64,000 bases of DNA from Silurus meridionalis (lineage: Eukaryota > Chordata > Actinopteri > Siluriformes > Siluridae), in assembly GCF_014805685.1 (NCBI RefSeq), contig NC_060909.1, positions 5,235,292 through 5,299,291 on the forward strand, in the 5' to 3' direction. The notes under the pieces are model-generated. The model saw nothing but the letters and a program-made list of their open reading frames with translations, ran no database searches and was not told the origin of the DNA. Shown piece by piece: positions 22,180-33,326 of the stretch (position 1 is the stretch's first letter; every line of letters starts with the position of its first letter). A program made the translations under genes and the position numbers.

Positions 22180-22660
22180 AATCTGAGAAGACTTTATCAG
22201 GCCTGTAATCTCCACAATGAATATTACTAGATTGCTTCAAATTACGCAAACGATAAAGTAATGGAATGTAGTTATGGCAAGTGATTATTTAATAGAAAGC
22301 CCGATTTGCGTATGAAGGAGTGCGAGATTTCATTTCATCCTTCAGGCCCTGCTTAAGCTTCCGGTCCGTGCTGTAAAAATCTCGCGCTGGTTTGTGGTCC
22401 GAAAACGCAGGCAGGGTTTCCTCTCGCTTTAAAAGGTGCCGCTCACCTCCAGCGTTCAAAGCTGGGCTCTCTGCTGGTCGTCTCTCCGGATGTCCAAGTG
22501 TAAATTAGATAAACCTCTATCTACCAATCTGATGCCAATTCATTGGGAAGGTTATTCTCATTTCAAGCTCCCTCCTCCTCCTCCTCCTCCTCCTTTCTCT
22601 GCTTTGCACTGGAGCATCCTGTTCTCTAATTAAAAGAGCACCTGCGTGGTTTATTCAGAC
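22180..22660. promoter_or_regulatory. Candidate conserved non-coding block
   Basis: A complex, repeat-poor stretch with TCAAATTACGCAAACGATAA (about 22237), a CG-containing core (22330-22480) and GTGTAAATTAGATAAACC, broken only by a (CTC)n tract at about 22570-22594. An enhancer is inferred. Confidence 0.4.
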
Positions 22661-22769
22661 CCAGGTTGAAAACAGAGCAACCTGGAGATGAAAACGCAAT
22701 ATTGTTCTCAGCTAGAACACATAGAGTCTGGTACATTGGGGGCAGGATAGCCTGGATTATGGCCAGGGC

Positions 22770-22771
<2 letters not shown>

Positions 22772-22829
<58 letters not shown>

Positions 22830-22858
22830 TTACGTGTGTGTGTGTGTGATGTGTGTGT
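22772..22858. repeat. Interrupted (GT)n microsatellite
   Basis: A GT tract with GC and TTAC interruptions over about 87 bp. Confidence 0.95.
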
Positions 22859-23522
22859 TTTAAGCATTTGGGTCTTTCTAGGCAACCCTCCTCCTTTTTT
22901 TTTTCTTCTCCTCTTTCACCTCTGTACTCATTTTCTCCGTGTTCGCCATCAGGCTCACTGCCATGTTGTCGGGCAAGTTGGATTTTGTGTTTGGTGTCAA
23001 ATGACTTTGGAATAATTCTGTTTTTTTTCATACACAAATTAGTTAGGGGTGTATGCAGTGCAGTCTCTAATGCCAATTCAGTCCTGCCCATGAGGTCATG
23101 GTTAGTCTAATAGAGGACATTTTAGTCATTGATAAAGCTTGACCTTCTCTTTATTCCTTTTCATTTTCACTCATGTTAAAGGCACATCCAATATATATTT
23201 TGTATTCAGAATATTTTAATTTATATTAAGTTTGGACTGAACAGATTTTAGACTAAGAACATTGTCTAACGCTTTGGATATGTGAGTGTACAGTATATGT
23301 ATTGGCTTTTGCATGGCCGTGTGTGTGTGTGTGTGTATGTGTGCACATCCCAGACAATAAGGCAGGTTTTTTTTGTAGAGGAGAAGGATTATTATTATTA
23401 TTTTTATTTTTATTTTTTTTTTTTACGTTGCCATTTGGCCTTGATGTAAAGTGCTGTTTTGCTTTCTGAACGAAGGCATTGTTCTCTTAAACAGCTGTCT
23501 TTTGGTTGATTCAGAACAGATG
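22859..23522. other. Intronic stretch, nothing recognised
   Basis: T-rich patches and a short TG tract at about 23320-23342. No gene or mobile element was recognised. Confidence 0.5.
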
Positions 23523-23523
23523 G

Positions 23524-23580
<57 letters not shown>
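23523..23580. repeat. (GT)n microsatellite
   Basis: A perfect GT tract of about 58 bp. Confidence 0.97.
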
Positions 23581-23583
<3 letters not shown>

Positions 23584-23722
23584 TACAGTATGTGTGTGTA
23601 TCCTATGTAATGGCTGCTGGGTACTAAATTATGAGGAGCGCAATTACATGTCTGGGCTTTTTATTAGACTAGGCACATCTAGAGATAAATAATAAAGTCA
23701 ACAGAAAGCATCTTTAAGAAAG

Positions 23723-23724
<2 letters not shown>

Positions 23725-23792
<68 letters not shown>
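23725..23792. repeat. (TA)n microsatellite
   Basis: A perfect TA tract of about 68 bp. Confidence 0.97.
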
Positions 23793-23794
<2 letters not shown>

Positions 23795-24839
23795 CGGATT
23801 GCTGATTTGAAACTAAAAATGCTTAGGGATTACAAATTTTTGAATTGTTTATATCAAAGTAAAGAAAGGGCATCATAAATACATGTGTGTTGCATTAAAA
23901 GTAAAGTTCGGCTGTTTTATATTTATTTATTTATATGTTTAATAAAGATGGTAAAACTGAATGTATGCTGCATTAATCACATTAATAAATTGAGTGCGGT
24001 TAAAAAAAAAATTGTGTTAATGTTTTATATACACGTAAGTTGGCACATGATCAGACTTTAGATCAGATTGAACTGAATCACATTTCTCCATGGCAAGCAT
24101 TAAAAGCTTGTAATAATACGCAGAATGCCTAAAGGCAGGCTGTGTGGATTATTTAGCTATAACTGAAGCTAAGAGGCTTGTGCCTGTGTCGATCTCGTGC
24201 CGTCACACTTCCAAGGGCTACAAAAAGACTTTCCTAATGATGGCTAGGTTATTTTCACTTCTGATTTTTTTTTAATTGCTGCACAATAGGTGCCTGCATA
24301 ATGTTTTCATTGTTATGAAGTTTGCCATGCCAGTAATGTTCTGAGGGGGAAACATGGGTGTTTTAAAAACTGAAAAAAGAAGCTGTTTTTGCATTTTGTG
24401 CATAAAAACTCAACACATTTTAAGCAAAACGAGCTGATATTCAAACACTTATGAAACTTTCACAGTGTGTCCTGCATGCACACTTGCAAACACTGTATTT
24501 CGATTTGAATGTATATGCTGTGTGTTTGACTCTTGTAGTCATTTAAAATGATAGAATGTGCTTAACAAAAAGCCCTGCGTACCGTCTTCACTCAGGCCTG
24601 TTTACATACCTGGACAGAGTGCGATGAACAGTTACACATCGGAATGTGCAGAATTACCACAAGGTCCTATGCACCCCTCCCTGCTCGCATTCTCTCCCTA
24701 TTTCTCTATTGCTCTCTCATTGTTCACCGCCATTTCTTTTCTTGTTCTCGCGAAAATGTCAACAAATGAAAACAATTAGATGTTTTTCTCCTGTTCCATC
24801 CTTCCGCCTTCCACATTTGAATCGTTTTATTTCATGAGC
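23793..24839. other. Intronic stretch, mostly unique-looking
   Basis: AT-rich. About 24090-24260 is more complex and may be regulatory. No supported exon. Confidence 0.45.
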
Positions 24840-25270
24840 CATTGTATTCAAATGCAAGCTGAGTGCACACACTTCAGGCTAAACAGTAAATAATAACTTT
24901 CAACTCTCTAATCTTGCGTAATTGAGGCAAATGTGTTTTGTGGGGGTAGGTTTTACATCCCAAACATACATACATTCATTCTTATTTACGAGCCGGCGAG
25001 CCTTTGCCGAGTAATGAGTGAAAATGCTTTCTTAATTTAAATGGCGAGTGTGTCTGTTAGGGAATGCATTAGAGACCGCAGAAGGAGCGTAAGACATATT
25101 AATTGACAGACAGGAACCGCTGTCTCTAAAGTTGATACAAGTAATTTATTACTTCAGAAACGAATGCCACCTCTAGAATGTGCTTCATTAATTTCAAATT
25201 TAGTTTTAATTTCAAGCTGTTGCCCCTTGAGAAGAATAAGGGGGCAACTTGGTTTTGAAGAGACATTTTT
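24840..25270. promoter_or_regulatory. Candidate conserved non-coding element next to exon 2
   Basis: A high-complexity, homeodomain-core-rich island 0.3 kb upstream of the exon (TTGCGTAATTGAGGC at about 24914, ATATTAATTGACAGACAGG at about 25097, GTGCTTCATTAATTTC at about 25180). It ends in a small hairpin (25219-25248). It may be enhancer or splicing-related; this is inferred. Confidence 0.4.
25219..25248. other. Short inverted repeat (hairpin) upstream of exon 2
   Basis: GTTGCCCCTT (25219-25228) pairs with AAGGGGGCAAC (25238-25248) across a 9-nt loop, with one bulged base. Too short to be a microRNA precursor. Confidence 0.6.
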
Positions 25271-25511
25271 TTTTCTTTCTCTATTTTTTTTCCTTCTGTC
25301 TCACTCTCTAGCTCGTTTTATCTCTGCTTACTAAAAATGAGAAAGACAAATATTCATTTTATGATGCTAAGCAGTAGTGAACTCCAGAAGGAATTAACAT
25401 GATAGTGGATGATATGAACCTGTTGTCTTTTTTTTTTTTTTGGTAGTGTAGAGAAGCAGCTGTCCATCTGTTTCTCAATGTATAATGTAAAATCTTCATA
25501 ATTGGACATTG

Positions 25512-25558
25512 TACTAACACGGTGCCTTGTTTTTCTTTTCTTTGCTTTTTTTCTGCAG
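25512..25558 (+). other. tshz3: Branch point, polypyrimidine tract and splice acceptor
   Basis: TACTAAC at 25512-25518 is a perfect branch-point sequence, with the branch A at 25517 lying 41 nt before the last intron base. A T-rich tract (25527-25554) leads to TGCAG, ending at 25558. The exon begins CATATGTTCC at 25559. In this family the intron splits an alanine codon after its first base, and the CA at 25559-25560 fits that phase. Confidence 0.9.
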
Positions 25559-28500
25559 CATATGTTCCAGAGGAGCTCAAAGAAGCAGCTTTAATGGATG
25601 AAGATGTAGAAGGAGATGATTCAGCGGTCGAGGAGGAGCCTGCCGTTAAATACGTGTGCCAAGACAAGGACTTCCTTCTCAAAGACCGACCAGGCTTCCA
25701 CGACTCTCCGACTGCGGACCTCTCCAGTCATGAAATGGACAGCGAGTCGCACCTCAGTGAGACCAGTGACAGGATGTCAGACTTTGAGAGTGCCTCGATA
25801 AAGAACGAGGAGGATATCACTGCCAAGGAGCCACTTACACCACTCAATTCAACTACACCCATGAAGATGACAGCTGTTGCCCCAGCCAGCATGGATGAAA
25901 CGCCCAATCCAGGCCCAGACAGTCTTGAGCAGATGAAGGCCATTTACACCAGCTTTTTGACCAATTCTTACTGGTCATCGCTGAATATGACACAGCCCCC
26001 ATCTGAAAAACTACCACGCAGCCACAGCAGTAGCAGCAGCAGTAGCAGCAGCAGCAGTAGCTGTGGGAGTGGGGGCTATGACTGGCACCAGTCAGCTGTC
26101 GCCAAAACATTGCAGCAAGTTTCACAGAACCAGAACAGAATACTACACCCAGCTTCTGAGCCTAACCTCTTCAGCACTGTACAGCTGTACCGGCAAAGCA
26201 CCAAGCTCTATGGCTCCATCTTTACAGGTGCCAGCAAGTTCCGCTGCAAAGACTGCAGCGCTGCCTACGATACACTTGTTGAGCTTACCGTGCACATGAA
26301 TGAAACAGGCCATTACCGAGACGACAACCATGAGACAGACAGTGAGGGCACTAAGCGCTGGTCCAAGCCACGCAAGCGTTCCTTGCTAGAGATGGAAGGC
26401 AAGGAGGATGCTCAGAAAGTACTCAAATGTATGTACTGTGGCCACTCCTTTGAGTCACTACAAGATCTAAGTGTCCATATGATCAAAACGAAACACTACC
26501 AAAAAGTACCTCTCAAGGAGCCTGTGACACCTGTGGCAGCCAAGATCATCTCGTCTGCTCGGAAAAGAGCCCCTATTGAGCTGGATCTGCCCAGCTCCCC
26601 AGACTCTAATGGAGGAACACCTAAACTCTCTCTTGCAGACACCAGTGACCACTTGCAGAAGACGGCAAGTCCCTACATCACGCCTAATAATCGTTATGGG
26701 CATCAGAATGGTGCTAGCTATGCATGGCAGTTTGAATCTCGAAAATCCCAGATCCTGAAATGCATGGAATGTGGAAGTTCCCATGATACCCTTCAAGAGC
26801 TAACAGCTCACATGATGGTTACTGGACACTTCATTAAGGTTACTAACTCTGCCATAAAGAAAGGCAAGCCTATTATGGAGGCACCAGCCAACCCACCTCT
26901 TAACACCATGTCTTCTAGTGAAGATAAAGTGCAGTCGGTGCCACTGGCTGCAACAGCTTTTTCCCCACCTCCCCCTGCACCCCCTCCACCCAGCATATCC
27001 CCTGCAATAACTGCTATGGAAATTAAAAAGGAAGAAAAAGAAGAAGAGTGCACAAAAGAGACCACTAATAGCAACAAAGAGAAGAAAACAACAGAAGATG
27101 AAATTGAGGAAAAGTTTGACATTTCCTCCAAGTATCCATATCTGACTGAGGAAGATCTGGAGGAGAGCCCTAAAGGTGGAATGGATATTCTCAAATCACT
27201 GGAAAACACAGTTACATCTGCCATTAACAAAGCACAGAATGGAACACCCAGCTGGGGAGGATACCCCAGCATTCATGCTGCTTACCAGCTCCCGAATATC
27301 ATGAAACTTTCCTTGCGAAACTCAGGAAAGAACTCCCCACTAAAGTACATGTTCTCGGGTGAAGAGATCCTGTCCCCAACCAAAAATCAACCTCTTATCT
27401 CTCCTCCAAGCTGCCAGACCTCACCTCTACCCAAAAATAATTTCCACGCCATGGAGGAACTTGTTAAGAAAGTAACAGAAAAAGTGGCCAAAGTAGAGGA
27501 GAAAATGAGGGACACAACTGCACGATCTTCCCCTTTAAGGCGAACCACACCCTCTCCTTGCAGTAGTGAAGCTGGTGAGTCTGCCCGAGGGGACTCACCC
27601 AAAGAAAGCAGAGGAGTCAAAACCCCAGAGACCAACGGGACAGTAAATGCTCACAAGGACTCTAATGGCGAGCCTCTCAAAAAAGAGCCATTAGAAAATG
27701 GCACTGACCATTCTGTCAAAACTCCAGGCTCATCTCTGTGCAGCAGCACTGCAATTATAACAGACCATCCCCCAGAACAGCCATTTGTCAACCCCTTAAG
27801 TGCGCTTCAGTCTGTCATGAATGTCCACCTAGGTAAAGCTGCTAAACCTGCTCTCCCCTCTCTGGACCCCATGAGCATGCTCTTTAAAATGAGCAACAGT
27901 CTAGCTGAGAAGGCAGCTGTTGCTGCCTCCACTCCAGCTCAGACCAAAAAGACAAACGAGCATCTTGACCGTTACTTCTACCACATCAATAATGACCAGC
28001 CCATTGACCTGACTAAAGGCAAAAGTGAAAAGAGCAGCTCCCTGGGATCAGCTTTATTGTCCTCCTCGATATCAACTCCTTCCTCAGTGTCACCTTCTTC
28101 AACCATAACAATGGCCAAGGCATCATCTGCTGTGGTGTCGTTCATGTCAAATTCACCGCTGCGTGAAAATGCGCTGTCTGACATTTCCGATATGCTTCGC
28201 AACTTAACGGAAAGTCATGTCTCCAAATCGTCCACTCCAACCAGTCTATCTGAGCGATCAGATGTAGATGGTGCTACACACGATGACTCTGAAGACATGT
28301 CACCAGCCCAGAAGCGCAAGGGTCGGCAGTCCAACTGGAACCCTCAGCACCTACTTATCCTGCAAGCCCAGTTCGCCTCCAGCTTGAGACAAACGAGTGA
28401 TGGCAAATATATCATGTCTGACCTCAGCCCACAGGAACGCATGCATATCTCTCGCTTCACTGGCCTTTCAATGACTACCATAAGCCACTGGCTGGCCAAC

Positions 28501-28965
28501 GTCAAGTACCAGTTGAGGCGGACAGGTGGCACAAAGTTCTTGAAGAACCTTGATTCTGGCCATCCTGTGTTCTTTTGTGGTGACTGCGCTTCGCAGATAC
28601 GCTCCCCTTCCACCTACGTCAGCCATCTTGAATCGCATCTGGGATTTCGTCTAAGAGACCTGGCTAAATTATCCGGGGAGCAGCTCGTCAACCAGATATC
28701 ACGTCACGCGAAGGGGCTTTCTGAAAAACTGCTGTCAGCGCAAGCCCACGCCTTGACCCGTTCTATCCATAATTCAAACCCAAGTCCGCACTCCAACTCC
28801 CACTCCCCTTCCCCAGACGAGGAAGGCAGTGGCGCCACATATCAGTGTAAACTGTGCAATCGGACTTTTGCTAGCAAGCACGCTGTTAAACTCCATCTGA
28901 GCAAGACTCATGGCAAATCTCCCGAGGACCACCTTATGTATGTCTGTGAACTTGAGAAACCTTAG
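25559..28965 (+). CDS. tshz3: tshz3 last coding exon: teashirt zinc finger homeobox 3 (5'-partial)
   Basis: A nuclear zinc-finger/homeodomain transcription factor, chiefly a repressor, used in neuronal, smooth-muscle and ureter development in vertebrates (family knowledge). The exon gives 1135 residues to TAG at 28963-28965; about 13 more are expected from the unseen first exon, against 1081 in human TSHZ3. Numbering from the split Ala: acidic N-terminus; 12-Ser tract (26026-26061); C2H2-type fingers 228-252, 289-313 and 400-424 of form CX2CX12HX5H; Pro-rich (about 26958-27000) and Lys/Glu-rich stretches; CtBP-type PIDLT 815-819; atypical homeodomain 920-990 with HWLANVKYQLRR; fingers 1006-1027 and 1095-1118. 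SUMO-type psi-K-x-E sites are IKNE (25798), IKKE (27022) and LKKE (27676). The start is the acceptor, because the upstream in-frame ATG at 25522 lies in intron. No stops or frameshifts. Paralogue a or b is unresolved. Confidence 0.96.
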
Positions 28966-30615
28966 CGCTGATCAAGGACTAACTACTTTGTCTTTCACCT
29001 GTCTCGATTTCTCTTGCTTTCCCTGAAGCCTTCTCTCTAACCTTTCTTAAAACCAAGACAAACTGGTGATGACTAGCAAAGAAATAACTGCACATAGATG
29101 CCATAAAACTACTGTTTAGTTTCGGCACATGATGTGTGGGTTTTCCTTCTGGAAAAACTCATTCTGGTTCAGAGACATTTTCTTTTCTCATTTTAGGTAA
29201 AAAAAAAAAAGAAAGAAAAACAAAAAAGGTAATTTTCTAACTGTGCAGTGTTGAATGAAGAGGTTCTGTTGTCACTGGTAAAATATGAAGGTATATAAGA
29301 AAAACTTAAAATGAAGTTGTATGTATTTGAAAGTTGTATAAATTGGATTCAGTTTTTATTTCTTTTGGTTTTTACTTAAATTTTTTTTATTGTTTTTTTT
29401 GTTTGGCATCTCTCAGATGCAGAAAGCTGCATGCATTGATGATGGTTCAGTTTAACTTTTAATAACTAAAACTTTTTTGGTTTTGTTTGTTTGTTCATAT
29501 TTTTCATTTTAAGTTAATGTGACCTGTGTGTGCTGATGTCAGCAGACAAAATTTAACCCTCTGAGTACGTGCAAAATCTTGTACATTACCAGTCCAGAAT
29601 ATAGAAAATAAAAAAGAGAGAAATCAGAGATCGGACACGCCCACGTCCGGATTATTGTGTATTTTAGTCTCTCGCCAAATCAAATAAGAAAAGGAGGACA
29701 AAACATGGGGAAAAGAATACTATACCTGATAACCTGAGTGGTTTCTGATGCAAAAGGTGTGAATTTAAAATAACAAGTCTTTTAGTTTTCTGAAATCAGG
29801 GGCCTTTTGAATTCAGGTCGGTGTAAAAAAAATGTACATATAGACATATAAACTAATTTCTGTTTAAATTATGCATCATTTTATATTTTTAATTTAAGAG
29901 GAGTATGACTATCTACTGGTGCACAATATATGAAGACATTAATGAAATTGTTTTGCACAATAGTTTTATAAATGTTATTTAATCAGATGATATAAAATTG
30001 AGAGGAACAACAACAAAACAACAAAGAAAAAAAAAAAACACCCTAATCTTTTATTTCCACCTCGTGCTCAAAGGGTTAAACTTCTTGTACAAGACAATAC
30101 CTGTTCCATCGTTTCATGAACATTTCAAAGGTTGTACAAAAAAGATGCTACTTTATAATGCAAGGAGGAATTCCACAAATGTAACCTATTATTTATAAGC
30201 ACTCTTGGTTGTTGTTTTATATTGTAGAATGCCTTTTTGGATTGGTAACTTTTATGTTGTTCTGTCTAATTATTCTTACATGATTCCACACTGCAGCTTT
30301 ATCATTTTGTTGTTGGGTGGGTGGGTGGGGTGGTGGGGTTGGGGGATCTGAAGGGTAACCACGCTTACCCTTTCTCCGACTGACAGTTCTGCTACATTTT
30401 TGGCAGTTCATTTGCTGAAATAACTGACAGCTGCCAGTGAATGGAAATATAACGTGTAAAATATTGGCATGTAAACAGCACAGGCACTGTTATGCATTCT
30501 GTGCCGTGATTCTCTCTCTTTTTTTTTTTGTTGTTGTTGACAATGAACCACCCATTATATGACTTCATATAATCTTTTTTTCTACTGCAGCATTAAAAAT
30601 GACAATGTTTTGGTT
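28966..30615 (+). other. tshz3: tshz3 3' untranslated region (probable)
   Basis: About 1.65 kb of AT-rich, SINE-free sequence from the stop to just past the ATTAAA at 30592. It contains a Pumilio-type TGTACATA at 29833-29840 and several U-rich runs. An earlier AATAAA (within GAAAATAAAAAAG, about 29606) could give a shorter form. The end is inferred; no transcript evidence is available. Confidence 0.7.
30592..30597 (+). terminator. tshz3: Poly(A) signal ATTAAA, probable tshz3 3' end
   Basis: ATTAAA followed 15-25 bases later by a GT/T-rich stretch (TGTTTTGGTTTTTGC, 30605-30619). After this point the texture changes to desert-type DNA with microsatellites. Confidence 0.55.
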
Positions 30616-30739
30616 TTTGCAATAACCTGACGTGTCTCGGCTCAAGTTTCTGGCGGTCTTGGGGAGATCGTTGCACATCGTGGGGGTGTTAGTACGGATC
30701 ATGAGTCACAAGGCTTAGATTGAACACTTCACATCCAGA

Positions 30740-31300
30740 TCTGTCATGTGTATGTGTATGAGTGTGTGTGTATGAGTGTGTGTGTGTGTGTGTGTGGGGT
30801 TCCCCAATTTAAATCTGCACTATTCGACATCATGCATCACCTCTTCCAAAGCGCGTGGAATAAAGCCGTATTTGTCTCCAAAGCAGCATTGTTTTGAGAC
30901 CTTCACGTTAATTTGTCGAATACCTTGTAGAATGTGGCACAATATAGCAGAGCCTTACATTGTTAACAGCGCTTTCATATCACTCCCTTCATTTAGCTCG
31001 CTGCTTGATGACACATCCATTCACTATGTCTCCTAATATGGTTTAACTGGGGGAGCATCAGACAATGTGAAGTGAAAAGTGCCCTTCCCCCCTCTATTTT
31101 GGAGCCGGGATGTAGCGGATAATTGCATAAACCCTGGCATTAACTGTCTCATTTTCACCGGTTTTATTCCCAGCTCTGTAATTAGTGCAGACTTCTGTTT
31201 TGTGTGGATAGATTTGTTTGGGCTTCGTGCAGGATGACAACAATTCTGCATTGAGAGCTGTGTGACTTTCATGTCCTGTTTTACACGGAGCAACAATTAG
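30740..31300. promoter_or_regulatory. Candidate conserved non-coding elements just 3' of tshz3
   Basis: After a TG-rich patch (30747-30797), a high-complexity stretch has AAGCCGTATTTGTCTCC (about 30862), GCGGATAATTGCATAAACCC (about 31115; OCT/homeodomain-like) and CTCTGTAATTAGTGCAG (about 31173). Repeat-free. An enhancer is inferred. Confidence 0.4.
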
Positions 31301-31514
31301 ACAAGAAGAAAAAACCTTTCCTATAAATGTACAGAAATGTACTGTGCTTTTTTAATGCATGTGGTATGTGTGTGTATGTGTGTGTAAGTGTCGCTAGATA
31401 GCAATGTACGAGAAGTATTTCACATAGGTGTGACTTTTCTTCGATCGAAAAAGTGTTTCCTGTGTTTCGTTGCTGAATATGTTTCTCGTCATTTTGTCAT
31501 TCAACACACTCACC

Positions 31515-31518
31515 CACG

Positions 31519-31541
<23 letters not shown>
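31515..31541. repeat. (CA)n microsatellite
   Basis: A CA tract followed by CGTGCGCACACACGCG, which has alternating purine-pyrimidine (Z-DNA-prone) character. Confidence 0.9.
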
Positions 31542-31549
<8 letters not shown>

Positions 31550-31599
31550 ACACGCGTCAGCAACCAGGTAGAGGGGACTTCATGCATGGTGACAAGGTG

Positions 31600-31800
31600 C
31601 TGCTGTGTGTGAAAATGTCAGCCTTCACAGGCTTGCCTGAAGTCTGGCGCCGTATTTAAGGTGCTCATTAGTCGCAAAGAAAATATGCGTGAAATTGAAG
31701 TGTAAGAAAGCCATTTTCTCTCCTCTCACCGAGCCATGCCGGGGCCAGGCAGTCGGGCTTATTAAGGTTCAAAACAAGCATGCAAGGAGACAATGTGTAG
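31600..31800. promoter_or_regulatory. Possible small conserved non-coding element
   Basis: A complex island with GGCGCCGTATTTAAGGTGC (about 31648) and GGCTTATTAAGG. Weak support, from texture only. Confidence 0.25.
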
Positions 31801-31839
31801 CTATCAAGAAATGCCTACACATGCAAAAAACCCACATAT

Positions 31840-31841
31840 AC

Positions 31842-31882
<41 letters not shown>
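31840..31882. repeat. (CA)n microsatellite
   Basis: A CA tract with a few TA interruptions. Confidence 0.93.
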
Positions 31883-31885
<3 letters not shown>

Positions 31886-32098
31886 TTTGCACTCCTCGTA
31901 TAGCATTATTTCATAGTTGATCCCTAAATATATATAGAGACTACATGTAGATGCCAGGATGTTTCATGACACTTCTTTCTTTCTTTATATACAATTGCTT
32001 ATACCACATATCCTCAACATTTACACAATTTGTGGTGTAACCCTAACCCTGATATATATGAATTTTAAATATAAACTGAATTATGTACCTTTACACCA

Positions 32099-32100
<2 letters not shown>

Positions 32101-32165
<65 letters not shown>
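32101..32165. repeat. (TA)n microsatellite
   Basis: A perfect TA tract of about 65 bp, followed by degenerate AT-rich sequence to about 32480. Confidence 0.97.
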
Positions 32166-32173
<8 letters not shown>

Positions 32174-33108
32174 AAATAAATATATAAAATTATAAAAAAA
32201 AAATATATACAATGATTTCATTTTTTTAATTAGAAAAAGAAAATTGCTTGATATATTTTATTAATGCAGTTTATTATTATTATTAACGTTTGTGATCAAC
32301 ATTTGAACCGTTTAAATTGCAAAAAAAAAAATGTAAAAGCCTGCTTGGTTATATAATATATAAAATAATGTTTAATAATATTTTATACAAATAAAATAAA
32401 ATAAATCAAATTGCAGAAATGCAATAGACTTTTTATTTTACTGATTTAACTGAATAATCAATTCAATTTGTACAAATTAAATTAATTCAATAAAATTTAA
32501 ATAATGATTTTTTTTTTACGTTAGATCCCATTTGGGTTATACAGATGTGTATGTGAGTGTGTGTGTTTGTGTGGGTGTGGGTTTTACATTTAATATAACA
32601 TTTTCTAAAGATATGTTCTACTTAACTGTTCTACTGATTTCAGCATACTTTAACAAATGTCTTCATTCCTTCCATCCTTCATTCATTCACTCACTTAATA
32701 TGCAGAATTGTCAGGATTTTCTCCTTTTAAGAGAAATTTTTAAACTGGACATAAAATGCTAAAGAATCCATATAGCTAACGTTTGCTTGCTAACCAGGAA
32801 GTGGTTATCCTTTTAATGCATGTGCAAAACAAATCTTATTTCAGGTACGGAGTGAGTAGCCATAGTGACACTTTTTTCTTATTTTTTATACCCTTGGCAT
32901 TGTTGTGAATGTTTTGCAGTTGAATAATAATAAAAGAATGTGCTTAAAGTGCGAGAGAGAGACTAAACAAACTTGTGGTCCGCCAGTTAATACGTTTTTT
33001 TAAGGAACTCAGTTTTTAACTATGTTCCGCACCGAAAAAGGATTGCATTCGGTACACGTGTACTGAACGAAGAAAATTTATTTACAAATTTTTTTAATAA
33101 ATAAGAAA

Positions 33109-33111
<3 letters not shown>
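32166..33111. other. AT-rich intergenic stretch
   Basis: Very AT-rich with poly-A and poly-T runs. No gene or mobile element was recognised. Confidence 0.5.

Positions 33112-33168
<57 letters not shown>
33112..33168. repeat. Compound (TA)n(CA)n microsatellite
   Basis: A TA tract of about 40 bp followed by a short CA run, directly abutting the SINE at 33172. Confidence 0.95.
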
Positions 33169-33171
<3 letters not shown>

Positions 33172-33326
33172 CACTTACATTTATCTCATTCATACAACTG
33201 AACAGCTACAGGGTTAAGGGCCTTGCTCAGGAGCCCAAGAGTGGCAGCTTGATGTGGCAGGGATTTGCACTCCCAGCCTTTGGATCCAAAGTCCAATGTC
33301 TTAACCACTAAGCTACAATCTCTTAT
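33172..33326 (-). mobile_element. tRNA-derived SINE (family A)
   Basis: A minus-strand copy. It starts with ACTTACATTTATCTCATTC (reverse of the GAGATAAATGTAAGT motif), then GGGTTAAGGGCCTTGCTCAG, AGAGTGGCAGCTTG, a B-box-like reverse segment near 33260-33275 and the head CTTAACCACTAAGCTAC (33300-33316). Confidence 0.8.

Noticed and set aside
25219..25248. Hairpin as a microRNA precursor
   Set aside because: The stem is only about 10 bp with a 9-nt loop, far too short.
25522..25558. In-frame ATG taken as the tshz3 start
   Set aside because: It lies in the polypyrimidine tract of a strong acceptor and encodes residues unlike the family N-terminus. The known gene structure places the start in a separate upstream exon.
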